Below, piece by piece: positions 31,435 to 40,825 of a DNA stretch of 64,000 bases. The position numbers and the translations under genes were made by a program. The stretch is from positions 310,001 to 374,000 of the forward strand of contig CAVRVJ010000006.1 of assembly GCA_963724645.1 (NCBI GenBank). Reading direction: 5' to 3'. Numbering within the stretch: the first letter of the stretch is position 1; each line of letters starts with the position of its first letter. This DNA comes from CAVXSP01 sp963724645. GTDB taxonomy: Bacteria > Acidobacteriota > Vicinamibacteria > Vicinamibacterales > SCN-69-37. A model generated the notes under the pieces. The model saw only the letters and a program-made list of their open reading frames with translations, was not told the origin of the DNA and did no database searches.

Positions 31435-33029
31435 ATGAAGCAGAGGCTCAGACGTACAATCGCTTCAGTGGCACCGGATCCTCTCAATCGCCTGCGACTC
31501 GCGGAATTGATTGCTGCCCTCTCGCTTGCCACGGACCTCGGATTGGGCCAGCCGATGGCACATGCGCTGCGCACGTGTCTGATCGCCGTCAGCCTTGGTC
31601 GCGCGCTGGGACTTCCTGAGGGCCAACTCGCCGACACGTACTACACGACGTTGCTCCGCTTCGTCGGCTGCACGTCGGATTCCCATGAATTGATGGATTT
31701 CACTGCCGGCGAAGACGTCAGATTTCGTCAGTTGATGGTCGCCATCGGCAACGACACGCCCGATGAAATAGCGCCCCACTTAGCGCGGTTCATGGCGGAG
31801 GTCGGCGCGCGCGGCGACATTCCTAAGCGGTACGGGAGGCGCTTGAATCGCCGGATGGCATCGGCGCGCAGATCGCCGCCGTGCACTGCGAGGTCGCCAC
31901 GATGCTCGCGACTCGCCTTGGCCTGGGCCCGACGGTCTGCGATGCGCTGCGGCATGCCTTCGAACGTTGGGACGGGCGTGGCCTTCCGGATGGGCGGTCA
32001 GGAGAGGCGGTGCCTTCCCCGATTCGGCTCGCCGTCGTTGCCAGGGATATCGAGTTCCTCACGCGGACGCGCGGGCTCGAGGAGACGCGCGACGCGCTCC
32101 GGCGGCGCCGCGATCGCGCGTTCGATCCACATGTCGTAGACGTCTTCCTCAAGCACGGTGCCCGCATCGTGGCCGACATCGAGGCTGGAGACGTGTGGAG
32201 CGACGTACTGCGCAGCGAACCAGGGGGTCCTCGGTGGGTTCCCGCGGAGCGAATCGACGAGGCGCTGACGGCCTTCGCCGACTTCGCCGATGCCAAGACG
32301 CCGTTCACACTCGGCCACTCGCGCGGCGTCGCGGAGTTCGCTGAAACGGCCGCGCGCAATCTCGGCCTGTCGGCCGCTGATGCGACCTGTGTGCGGCGAG
32401 CAGGTCTGCTGCACGACATTGGCCGGAGCGGCGTGCCGAATGCCATCTGGGAGCGGAAAGGTACGCTTTCCGTCGACCAGTGGGAGCGTGTGCGCCTGCA
32501 CGTGTACTACACCGAACGCATTCTGACCCGTTGCGAGTGCCTTCGCCCGATCTCCACGATCGCCGCGGCGCATCACGAGCGTCTCGACGGCTCCGGCTAT
32601 CACCGCGGCAGTCGAGGGAACGACCTCGATAGTCGGGCCCGCGTGCTCGCGGCGGCCGATGCGTGCCAGGCCATGCTGCAGCCGCGGCCACATCGTCCCG
32701 CGCGGACGCTCGACGACGCGGCTTGTGAGCTGCGGAAGGACGTGTCGGCCGGCCGGCTCGATCCACAGGCCGTGGAGGCGGTGCTGGCGGGCGCCGGGGC
32801 GCGTCCACGGCGCACGGTGCCTTCGCGCCCGGGCAATTTGACCGATCGCGAGATCGAGGTCCTTCGCCTCATGGCACAGGGTCGCTCGAACCGCGAAATG
32901 GCCACCTCGCTCGGCATCACGCCCAAGACCGCCGGGCATCACGTCCAACACATCTACGACAAGATCGGCGTCTCGACCCGTGCGGCGGCAGCGGTTTTTG
33001 CGGTCGAGAACCGGTTGCTGTATTCGTAA
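31435..33029 (+). CDS. tandem HD-domain protein with LuxR-type C-terminal HTH, one frameshift
   Basis: About 531 residues when restored. The N-terminal HD-like half is degenerate but keeps HAFERWDGRGLPDGRSG. The second HD-GYP-like half has LGHSRGVAEFAETAARNLGL, LLHDIGRSGVP and AAHHERLDGSGYHRG, the c-di-GMP phosphodiesterase signature region. The C-terminus is a LuxR HTH (LTDREIEVLRLMAQGRSNRE). A missing base in the G run near 31834 breaks the frame. It is divergent from the membrane protein gene. Ligand and target are unknown. Confidence 0.85.
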
Positions 33030-33123
33030 CTGCTGCTTCTGACGGCCGCACGGTGGTGCTGGTCAGTCAGTTCGAATCAATCAAGGCCCAGGAGGCGCCG
33101 CACGGGTGACCTGCTCGGAGCGA

Positions 33124-34197
33124 TCAGAACCTGAACGACGCCCCGCCCGGGCCCGGCATCGGCACGAGGACGACGTTGGATCGCTCCTTCACCGTTGACC
33201 CGCTGCCGGTCGTGTTGTTCGACAGTCCCCGGCGCAGACAAAGAAGCCGATGGTTTCTCCAGGCACCGGCTGGTGTCCGCTCATCGGGCCCCAGCGGTGC
33301 GGATCGTAGAACCAGTTGTCCGCGTAATTCGCCGGTGGACCTCCTGAAGCGTCCAGGCCGTACCAGAACTGCACGACGGCGGAGCAGGTACCAGTGGGCG
33401 CTGATGTTCAGGCACATGCCGAGCGTGTACTGCAGCGACTCGTCCCACCCCGGCGGAAACACGTCGGGCCAGCGGCCGGGGCCGTTCTGCTTCGAAAACT
33501 CCAGATGGATGCCGTTCGGCCGCAGTTCCAAGTCTGTAATCGTCGTCGTCACTGGCCAGTTCGGTAACCCTGCGGGCGAGTTGAGCACCGTCGCTCCCAC
33601 CAGCACGTCTCCCGGGCCGGGAGTCGGCGCAGGGGGAGGTGCCGGCGTCGGTGGCGGCGGGGGCGCTGGCGTGGGCGCCGGTGCCGCCGGTGCCGGCGCG
33701 GGCGCCGGCTGAATCAAGCTGCGCTGCAGGGTCTGTGTGCCCGACACCGGCCCCAGGCACGTGGTCCCGCTGTAGGGCACGCGGATGACCTCGCCGTCAA
33801 TCGTGCCCGTGCCGCTGATCGAGAACGGGCAGCTCGGCAGCCCCGGCATGCTGCCGTTGCCGGAAATCGCGATGTTGACGGTGGATCCGCTGATGTGGCC
33901 CGAGCCGTTCCCCGTGATGTTCGCGTTGCCGAGGCACACCGCGCTGAACGTGCCGGCGACATCGGTGGCCGTCTGGCTCGTGATTGCCCACACGAAGTTG
34001 GTGCACGTCGCGGTTCCTCCCGCCGCGGCGGGAGACGCCACAGAGGCCGGGGACGCCCAGGTCCCGACGAGGGAAGGGACGGCCGCGGTTGGCGCGAGGA
34101 CGTTGGAGGAAGTGGTTTCCTTGTGCAGGAGGTCACAACCGCAGACGGCCACAGCTGTCGCCAGCAGAAACGCAGAGCAGTGCCGCGCGGAATTCAT
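33124..34197 (-). CDS. Pro-rich lipoprotein of unknown function, two frameshifts
   Basis: About 357 residues. The start ATG gives a lipoprotein signal with Cys in AVCGCD. A beta-rich domain with paired Cys (ATCTNFVWAITSQTA, SAVCLGN) follows, then a PAP-rich linker and a C-terminal domain containing NISAHWYLL and VQFWYGLDASGGPP. Two breaks, near 33380 and 33230, split the C-terminus; the restored text continues YADNWFYDPHRWGPMSGHQP and ends GGASFRF. Upstream lies the perfect inverted repeat at 34267-34369. Confidence 0.7.
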   Translation of the reverse strand: MNSARHCSAFLLATAVAVCGCDLLHKETTSSNVLAPTAAVPSLVGTWASPASVASPAAAGGTATCTNFVWAITSQTATDVAGTFSAVCLGNANITGNGSGHISGSTVNIAISGNGSMPGLPSCPFSISGTGTIDGEVIRVPYSGTTCLGPVSGTQTLQRSLIQPAPAPAPAAPAPTPAPPPPPTPAPPPAPTPGPGDVLVGATVLNSPAGLPNWPVTTTITDLELRPNGIHLEFSKQNGPGRWPDVFPPGWDESLQYTLGMCLNISAHWYLLRRRAVLVRPGRFRRSTGELRGQLVLRSAPLGPDERTPAGAWRNHRLLCLRRGLSNNTTGSGSTVKERSNVVLVPMPGPGGASFRF

Positions 34198-34266
34198 GAG
34201 CGTTGCCTTCCCCGGTCGTCGTTCTGGGAGCCTTCGACCGCTTATCGGCGGAAGCGGACGCGACTT

Positions 34267-34369
34267 TAGATTTGCACAGGAGGGGGACGGGTCTCGATCT
34301 GTGGAAAACTCCTTGACGCCCCGCGAGTTTTCCACAGATCGAGACCCGTCCCCCTCCTGTGCAAATCTA
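34267..34369. repeat. perfect 45-bp inverted repeat, 13-base loop
   Basis: Arms 34267-34311 and 34325-34369 are exact reverse complements for 45 bases, ending in a 13-base loop CTTGACGCCCCGC. The permease stop at 34367-34369 lies in the right arm. It has no U-run, so it is not a classical terminator, and the perfection implies recent origin or selection. The GGGGGACGGGTCTCGATCT stretch resembles the element inside trmFO. Confidence 0.85.
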
Positions 34370-35869
34370 GGGGCGCCCTGATCTGGACTTCGCGTTCAGC
34401 GCGCTATGACGGTATCCGTAGAACACGTACAACAGCAAGCCGATAGCGAGCCACCAGCCGAATCGCACCCAGGCCAGCGTTGGCAGCCCGACCATCACGA
34501 AGACACACAACAGCGCGCCGGCGATCCCGACCAGATGGACGAACGGGACTCGAAACGGCCGCGTGCGGCCCGGATCCGTGTGCCGGAGCACGATGACGCC
34601 AATGCAGACCAGCGAAAACGCAAAGAGCGTACCGATGTTCGTCAGGTCGTAGGTCTCGGCCGCATCGCCGATCAACGACCAGAGCGCGACAAAAACGCCG
34701 GTCAGGATTGTCGTCACGTACGGAATCTGCGTTTTCTTGTCCAGGCGCGCCGCCCACTGCGGCAGCAGTCCGTCGCGCGCCATCGCGAAGAAGATACGCG
34801 GCTGACCGTACTGAAAGACCAGCAGGACCGCCGCCATCGAAAAAATGGCGCCGAATGCGACGACTTTGGACATGGCCTGCAGCCCGGTCGCGTTGAGCGC
34901 GTAGGCGAGCGGGTCCGCCGCCTTGCCCAGGTCGGCGGACGGGACCATGCCGGTGAGGACGACGCCGACGAGGATGTAGATGACCGTGCAGATCGCGAGA
35001 CCACCGAGGATGCCGATCGGCAGATTGCGCTGCGGATTCCGCGTCTCTTCCGCCGCCGTGGAAATCGCGTCGAATCCGATGTACGCAAAGAACACGATGG
35101 CGGCGCCCTGGTGGATGCCGGTAAACCCGTTGGGCGCGAACGGCGTGTAGTTGGCGCGGTTGATGTGCATGGCGCCGGCGACCATGAAGATCGCGAGCAC
35201 GACGAGCTTGACCGCCACGAGCACGTTGTTGGCCGTCGCACTCTCGCGAACACCGAGAAGGAGCAGCCAGGTGATCAGCGCCACGATGGCGAACGCCGGA
35301 ATGTTGATGAGCACGGGCATCCCGAACAGCCGCGGCGCCGACTGCAGCAGCCCGTGCACGGCCGGATCTCCGCTGAGGAGCGCCGTGCGGTAGCCGGTCG
35401 TCAGCCAGGCCGGAAACGCGACCCAGCCTCCCAGCAACGACTTGAAGTAGTCTCCCCAGGAAATGGCGACGGCGACATTGCCGACCGCGTACTCGAGGAT
35501 CAGATCCCAGCCGATGATCCACGCAATCAGCTCGCCGAGCGTGGCATAGGAATACGCGTAGGCGCTGCCGGCCTGCGGAATCATCGCGGCCATTTCCGCG
35601 TAGCACAGGCCGGCCAGCGCGCAGCAGGCGCCCAGCAGGACGAACGACAGCACGAGCGCCGGACCGGCGCCGAGGCGGATCACCTCACCGTGCGGACCGA
35701 GTTGGCCTGCCGCGGCCGATCCAATCGATCCAAAGATGCCGGCGCCGATCACCGCGCCAATCGCCAGCATGATCAGATCGCCGCCGCCCAGCGCGCGGCG
35801 GAGCCTCTGGCCTTCCTGCTGCGTCTCGTCGACGAGCACCTCGGCGGGTTTTACGCGAAAGACGGACAT
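34367..35869 (-). CDS. amino-acid permease, APC superfamily (YfnA/CAT type)
   Basis: 500 residues with about 12-14 membrane helices. The family motif IGAVIGAGIFGSIGSAAAG near residue 38 forms the substrate site, and AYIGFDAISTAAEETRNPQR is the conserved loop of cationic amino-acid transporters. The protein imports or exchanges amino acids across the inner membrane. The stop codon lies inside the 45-bp inverted repeat. Confidence 0.92.
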   Translation of the reverse strand: MSVFRVKPAEVLVDETQQEGQRLRRALGGGDLIMLAIGAVIGAGIFGSIGSAAAGQLGPHGEVIRLGAGPALVLSFVLLGACCALAGLCYAEMAAMIPQAGSAYAYSYATLGELIAWIIGWDLILEYAVGNVAVAISWGDYFKSLLGGWVAFPAWLTTGYRTALLSGDPAVHGLLQSAPRLFGMPVLINIPAFAIVALITWLLLLGVRESATANNVLVAVKLVVLAIFMVAGAMHINRANYTPFAPNGFTGIHQGAAIVFFAYIGFDAISTAAEETRNPQRNLPIGILGGLAICTVIYILVGVVLTGMVPSADLGKAADPLAYALNATGLQAMSKVVAFGAIFSMAAVLLVFQYGQPRIFFAMARDGLLPQWAARLDKKTQIPYVTTILTGVFVALWSLIGDAAETYDLTNIGTLFAFSLVCIGVIVLRHTDPGRTRPFRVPFVHLVGIAGALLCVFVMVGLPTLAWVRFGWWLAIGLLLYVFYGYRHSALNAKSRSGRP

Positions 35870-35881
35870 TCGGCGGGAGGT

Positions 35882-36907
35882 CTACTCCGGACGGCGGCCC
35901 CACGGCTTCAATCCCACGTCCAGTTTCCAGATCGTGTCGTTGGAGGCCAGGACGATGCCGCCCGCCGGATCGAACGTGACGCCGATGAGCGAGACCGCGG
36001 CCAGCACGAGCGCGGGCGTCGGATGCGGTTGCGATAGATCGAGTCGATACAGGCCGGCCGCGCCCGCCAGCGCATCGACGACGAAGAGCGCGCCGCTCGA
36101 GTCGAAGGCCAATCCCTGCGGACGGCCGAAGGCGTCACAGACGGACGGTCACCAGACGATCGGGCGTGATGCGATACAGCGGGTCGCGCGTCGAGAGGGT
36201 CGGCGCCGTGATGTAGAGACAGTCGTCCGGACCGTACGCCAGGTGGAACGCGGCGACGCTTGGCGGCAGGGTGGCATAGGTCTCGACGTGCCGATCGGGC
36301 GAGACCCGCAGAATGGAGCCCGACCGATCGCCGATGAACAGCGTGCCGTCCGGCGCGAACGCCAGGCCCGTGGGCACGCCCACTTCGGTCACGTACAGTT
36401 CGGCGCGATCGTCGGGGGTCAGGCGATAGACGTTGCCGTCGAAGCGGCTCGAGACGTACATCGCGCCGTCCGGTCCCGCGCAATCGACGTGGGATTCGCG
36501 ATGTCGACCGCCAGCGGCTCGCGCGCGCCGTCGGGGCCGATGCGGTACAGCGGCACCGGGACCTTCGTCTCGCGGCCGCCGCTCTGCGTCACATACAGCC
36601 GTCCGGCGCGATCGAAGGCGGGGCTGTCGACCTGGTGCACGTCGTTGGTCAGGACGCGCGCGATCTCCAGCCGCGCCGCCTCGCCCGGCAGCTCGTCCAC
36701 GCGGACAGTCGCGGGTCCGCCCGGCGCGTCGGCCGGCACGACCACGCGAATCGCGCGCGGCGAGGCCGCGACCACGCGGGCGTCGGCGGTGTCAATGAGG
36801 ACGTGCGGCGGCCCCTCGGCCGGAAGGGGGAAATGCGTGCCGACGAGCGCCACACGCGCGCCCGGCAGCGCCCACGGAGGATCGACGGCCGTGAAGACAG
36901 CAGGCAC
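35882..36907 (-). CDS. beta-propeller SMP-30/NHL-like protein with N-terminal IPT domain, two frameshifts
   Basis: About 342 residues. The N-terminus looks like an IPT/TIG fold (PGARVALVGTHFPLPAEGPP). The rest is a six-bladed propeller with blades such as DGTLFIGDRSGSILRVSPDR and FDPAGGIVLASNDTIWKLDV. Breaks near 36475 and 36125 split it in three. It lacks a clear signal peptide. Lactonase or binding role cannot be decided. It ends 13 bases before the permease start, so it may share a transcript. Confidence 0.7.
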
Positions 36908-36916
36908 GACGCGGCG

Positions 36917-37456
36917 TTACGGATCGTCGTCGTCCAGTTCGACGTTCCAGTACACGTAGTCGCGCCAGCTTTCCGGGGCGTTGCGAATGCCGAAGGTGAT
37001 CCGAATCGCCGGCGCCTTGTCGGGCCGCCGCGGATGCCGGACCAGATGCATCCGCGCCTGCTCCGGCGTGCGCCCGCCCTTCCTGCGATTGCAGGTGATG
37101 CAGCAGGTGACGATGTTCTCCCAGTCCTTCCGTCCGCCCTGGGCCGCCGGCACCACGTGGTCGAAGGTCAGGTCGGTCGTCGGAAAACTGTGGCCGCAGT
37201 ACTGGCATCGATGACTGTCGCGCGCGTAGATATTGGCGCGCGAAAACGGGACGTACTCCGCCGTTCGCCGCATCCTGATGCGGCGCAGCAGGCGAATCAC
37301 GGACGGCAATTTGAAACTGAACGAGACGGATCGAACCTCGCGATCGTAGACCGCGACGATCTCGACCTTGCCCTGGCACCAGAGGGTGATGGCTTTCTGC
37401 CAGTGCACGACCCGCAGGGGCTCGTAGGTGGCGTTCAGCAGCAGCGTCTGTTCCAT
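36917..37456 (-). CDS. HNH endonuclease family protein
   Basis: 179 residues from MEQTLLLNATYEPLRVVHWQ. The HNH fold is complete: CQYCGHSFPTTDLTFDHVVP with two CxxC zinc pairs (CQYC, CCITC) and a catalytic His. This is the common chromosomal HNH family in Acidobacteria, Actinobacteria and Cyanobacteria, whose function is unknown. It has no phage context here. Confidence 0.88.
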   Translation of the reverse strand: MEQTLLLNATYEPLRVVHWQKAITLWCQGKVEIVAVYDREVRSVSFSFKLPSVIRLLRRIRMRRTAEYVPFSRANIYARDSHRCQYCGHSFPTTDLTFDHVVPAAQGGRKDWENIVTCCITCNRRKGGRTPEQARMHLVRHPRRPDKAPAIRITFGIRNAPESWRDYVYWNVELDDDDP

Positions 37457-37618
37457 GACCGGATTGCGTTCAATTTTCGATGGATTACCGGACCTTGTCA
37501 AGCGTGCGCCACTCGTAAGCTCCGTGGAGTCAGACAGTTAGCGTGAAACGGGCGCCGCCGGCCGCGGCGCTCCGAGACGCTGCGGGGCGACAGTCGATCG
37601 GCCGATAGGCGGAAGAGC

Positions 37619-38155
37619 ATGTGTTCTTCCCACCCGGCGCTGATCGCGGGCGTCTTCGTCCTGTCCGGAATCACGATGGCCGGGTGCGCGTCGACAGGGG
37701 CCGTTGCCCGGCCCTCGGCGTTTCCGACCGCGACGGTGCCCCCGGCGCCGAGCCGGCCGGCCGCGATCGCCAGCTTGCGCGGGCCCGATCCGACGGAGCT
37801 CATCCGCACGGCCACCGGGTTTCGCGGCGTGCCGTACCTGCTCGGCGGCGACTCGCCCGCCGCCGGGTTCGATTGCAGCGGATTCCTGCGGTACGTGTTC
37901 AGCCTCAATCACGTCGAGCTGCCCCGCACGGTGAGCGAACAGTACGCGGTGGGCAGGCGGGTCAGCGTGAACGACGTCCGGGAGGGCGACCTGGTGTTCT
38001 TCTCCACGAAAGGACCAGGGGCCTCGCACGTCGGCCTCGCCATCGGCAACGGCGAGTTCATTCATGCGCCCGGAGCGACGGGGGCCGTCCGCGTCGAGCG
38101 TCTGGACGTCGCGTACTGGCGCGATCGGATTGTCGGAGTCAGGAGGCTCTTTTGA
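37619..38155 (+). CDS. NlpC/P60 family lipoprotein
   Basis: 178 residues. A lipoprotein signal with MAGCAST precedes a Pro-rich linker and a C-terminal NlpC/P60 domain. The catalytic Cys is in DCSGFLRYVF, His in ASHVGLAIG and a third residue in FIHAPG. It should cleave peptidoglycan stem peptides in the periplasm. It overlaps mtgA tail to tail at 38062-38155. Confidence 0.93.
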   Translation: MCSSHPALIAGVFVLSGITMAGCASTGAVARPSAFPTATVPPAPSRPAAIASLRGPDPTELIRTATGFRGVPYLLGGDSPAAGFDCSGFLRYVFSLNHVELPRTVSEQYAVGRRVSVNDVREGDLVFFSTKGPGASHVGLAIGNGEFIHAPGATGAVRVERLDVAYWRDRIVGVRRLF

Positions 38156-38887
38156 GAGGAGAAGGGCAGTCTTGATTCCCCGGCCTCGCCCATTCTCGAC
38201 AGGATGAGCTGCTGACGACGCAGCAGCCAGGCGTTGGGATGAGCCGGATTGTAGAGGCGGGGGTTGACGATCGCCGCGGCGAGCAGCGCGGCTTGCGGCG
38301 CGGACAGGTCGCTTGCCGGGACGCCGAAGTAGGTGCGCGACGCCGCCTCGGCGCCCCAGACGCCGTCGCCCCACTCGATGAGGTTGAGATACAACTCGAA
38401 GATTCTGCGTTTGGTCAGCTCGGCCTCGAGGCGCCTCGTCAGGAGAAGTTCCGTGAATTTCCGTACGGGCGTGCGCGACGGCGAGAGATACAGGTTCTTC
38501 GCGAGCTGCTGGGTGATGGTCGAGGCGCCACGCAAGAGACCATGGGCTGGCCCAGTCCTGCCGCAGGGAGATTCGAAGCTCCTCGTAGTCCACGCCGTCG
38601 TGCTGCCAGAACTTCGCGTCTTCGCCGACGAGCACCGCCTGCTTGAGCGGTTGCGCGATCTGCTCGTATCGCACCCACCGTTGCCGGATGCGCAAGGCCT
38701 TGCCGCCGGCAAGCGCCTCTGCCACTCGAAGGCGCATGAGCGCCGTGGATGCCGGGTTGACGGTTCGGAGGTCGCGGACGTCGGGCAGCGTGCACCAGAT
38801 ATAGGCCAGCACGGCAAAACCGGCGGCCGCTGCACCGACAGCCATCCGCCAGGCGTTCCACCATCCTCTAGCTCGAGGCCGCGCCAC
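38062..38887 (-). CDS. mtgA: monofunctional biosynthetic peptidoglycan glycosyltransferase, one frameshift
   Basis: About 275 residues. An N-terminal membrane helix (MAVGAAAAGFAVLAYIW) anchors a GT51 domain with VLVGEDAKFWQHDGVDYEEL and RGASTITQQLAKNLYLS. Restoration across a break near 38540-38552 gives both halves. RRIFELYLNLIEWGDGVWGA and AASRTYFGVPASDLS complete the motifs. The end overlaps the NlpC/P60 gene, so its last residues are uncertain. Confidence 0.9.
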
Positions 38888-39920
38888 CCGACCCTCCTGC
38901 GACTGACGGCATCCTCCGCTTCACTGGGAACAGGTAGTTGTTCGAGGCGCGCGCGCCGCCGGCGAACTGAACGCTCAGCACGACGACAAACAGCGCGACG
39001 GCCGGCGTCAGCAGCCAGGGCGCCGAGATGAGGCCGCTGATGCTACCCGCCTCCTGGAGCATCGTGCCCCAACTCGGCGCCGGCTCCGGAAAACCGAGCC
39101 CCAGAAAGGAGATCGTCGCCTCGGCCGCCAGCAGGGCCGGCACAAGCAGCACAAGCTCCACGAGCAGGAATCCGCGCGCCGCGGGCAGCAGGTGGCGCGC
39201 CAGGCGCAGCGGCCCGGCGCCGGCGGCGCGCGCCGCCTCGGCGTAGTCGCGGCGCCGCTCGGCGGCGACGATGGCGCGCACGCCTCGCGCGACGTGTGGC
39301 CAGGCCGCAATGGCGAACAACAGCGCCATCAGCCAGAACACTTCCTGAGTGCTCATGGTTTGCGGCAGCATCGCGCGGAGCACCAGCACAAGATACACGC
39401 CGGGCAGAACTAGCACGAAGTCCGCGACGAGCATCAGCAGAACGTCGGTCCCACCCGAAATCGATCCGGCGAGCGCACCAATCACAGCGCCCAGGATGAG
39501 GGCCCCAAGGGCGCCTATCAAAGTGACCCCCAACGACAGACGCGCGCCGTAGAGCAGCCGCGAGAGGACATCACGGCCGAGCGCATCGCCGCCAAGCAGG
39601 AGCAGCGGCTCTCCCCCATCGAGCGCGACAAGCCGTCCGCCCGCAAGCCAGACCAACGGGCGGGCCGACGTACCGTCCTCGCGGAAGCGGCGTTCCAATC
39701 TGTCCTCGAGGGTCTGCCGGTAGACGAACGGTGCGCGAAAGCCCGAGTTGTCGCGGACGCGGATACGCATCGGCGGCGCAAAAGCCCGATCGGCGAACTG
39801 GTCGCCCGGTCGATGCGGAGCCAGCACCGGCGCCAGGATAGCCATCAGCGCGATGATTAGAAGCGCCGCCAGACCGACGACTGCACCACGGTCCCTCGTC
39901 GCGCGCGTCCTGCCCGTCAT
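38868..39920 (-). CDS. peptide ABC transporter permease, DppC/OppC type
   Basis: 350 residues. Inner-membrane permease with the C-type N-terminal helix (GLAALLIIALMAILAPVLAPH), a long periplasmic loop and five further helices. The EAA-like loop EAARAAGAGPLRLARHLLP contacts an ATPase. It overlaps the B-type permease start by four bases. It ends inside the start of mtgA. Confidence 0.92.
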   Translation of the reverse strand: MTGRTRATRDRGAVVGLAALLIIALMAILAPVLAPHRPGDQFADRAFAPPMRIRVRDNSGFRAPFVYRQTLEDRLERRFREDGTSARPLVWLAGGRLVALDGGEPLLLLGGDALGRDVLSRLLYGARLSLGVTLIGALGALILGAVIGALAGSISGGTDVLLMLVADFVLVLPGVYLVLVLRAMLPQTMSTQEVFWLMALLFAIAAWPHVARGVRAIVAAERRRDYAEAARAAGAGPLRLARHLLPAARGFLLVELVLLVPALLAAEATISFLGLGFPEPAPSWGTMLQEAGSISGLISAPWLLTPAVALFVVVLSVQFAGGARASNNYLFPVKRRMPSVAGGSGGAASS

Positions 39921-40825
39921 GTCTCTCTGACCCGCGGATCGATGACGGCTCGAAGCAGATCGGCGATCAGGTTGCCGCTGGCCAGGAAAACTGCTCCGAC
40001 CAGGGCGCAGCCGGCGACGAGGAACAGATCGCGGTTCGCGAGGGCGTCATACATCAGACGACCGAGTCCCGGCCAGGCGGTGATGTACTCAACTGCGAGT
40101 GAGCCGCCGAACAAGGCGCCGATTACGATGCCAAAGACCCCGAGCACCGGTTGAAGCGACTGGCGCCCGGCGTGTACCCACAAAAGTCGGTGCGGCGGCA
40201 CGCCGCGAGCAGCGGCGGCCAAGAGATCGGGGGCCGCGAGCGAGTCAGCCGTAGCTCTGGCCTGCAGGCGCTCAAGCATCGCGGCAAAAGGCAGTCCGAG
40301 GGCGAAGGCCGGCACGGCCAAGCTTCCTGGCGCGACGGACAACCGCGCGGCCAGCAGCGAAAGTGCCAGCGCGCCGACAATTGGAGGACACGACACGAGG
40401 GCGATCGAGATCGGCGCGACGATCGTTGCGATCAGCCCGCGCGGGCGCGCGCCGGTGAGCAACCCGAGCGGAAGTCCGAGGAGCGTGGCGAGGCCAAGCG
40501 CCGCCGACGCCAACTCCGCGCTGTTGACAGCGCGCTCGCTCACAAGTGTGCTGACCGGACGGCCGTACGCCGACGATGTGCCCAGATCGAAATGAGCGAG
40601 ATCCTCAATCCATTCTCCGAGCTGCGCTCGCAGCGGCCGGTCGAGGCCGAGGCGGGCTCGCTGCTGGACAACCGCGGCCCTCCCCGCCCCTGCAAGGAAG
40701 GCGTCCGTTGTGGCATCCCCTGGAGCGAAATGCCCGAGGAGAAATGTGCCGGTTGAAACAAGGACCACGAGGACAATGCCGGCCAGCACCCGGCGAAGCA
40801 GGTACGAAACCAGCGACGAGCTCAC
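39917..40825 (-). CDS. peptide ABC transporter permease, DppB/OppB type
   Basis: 302 residues, six helices. The N-terminal LLRRVLAGIVLVVLVSTGTF and the GGSLAVEYITAWPGLGRLMY segment are the B-type signature. It overlaps the solute-binding protein gene by ATGA at 40822-40825. No ATPase gene is adjacent; the ATPases must be supplied from elsewhere. Confidence 0.92.
   Translation of the reverse strand: MSSSLVSYLLRRVLAGIVLVVLVSTGTFLLGHFAPGDATTDAFLAGAGRAAVVQQRARLGLDRPLRAQLGEWIEDLAHFDLGTSSAYGRPVSTLVSERAVNSAELASAALGLATLLGLPLGLLTGARPRGLIATIVAPISIALVSCPPIVGALALSLLAARLSVAPGSLAVPAFALGLPFAAMLERLQARATADSLAAPDLLAAAARGVPPHRLLWVHAGRQSLQPVLGVFGIVIGALFGGSLAVEYITAWPGLGRLMYDALANRDLFLVAGCALVGAVFLASGNLIADLLRAVIDPRVRET

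Noticed and set aside
34406..36037. 543-codon plus-strand open frame opposite the permease
   Set aside because: Antisense of a clear APC permease; Asp/Arg/His-rich with no domain.
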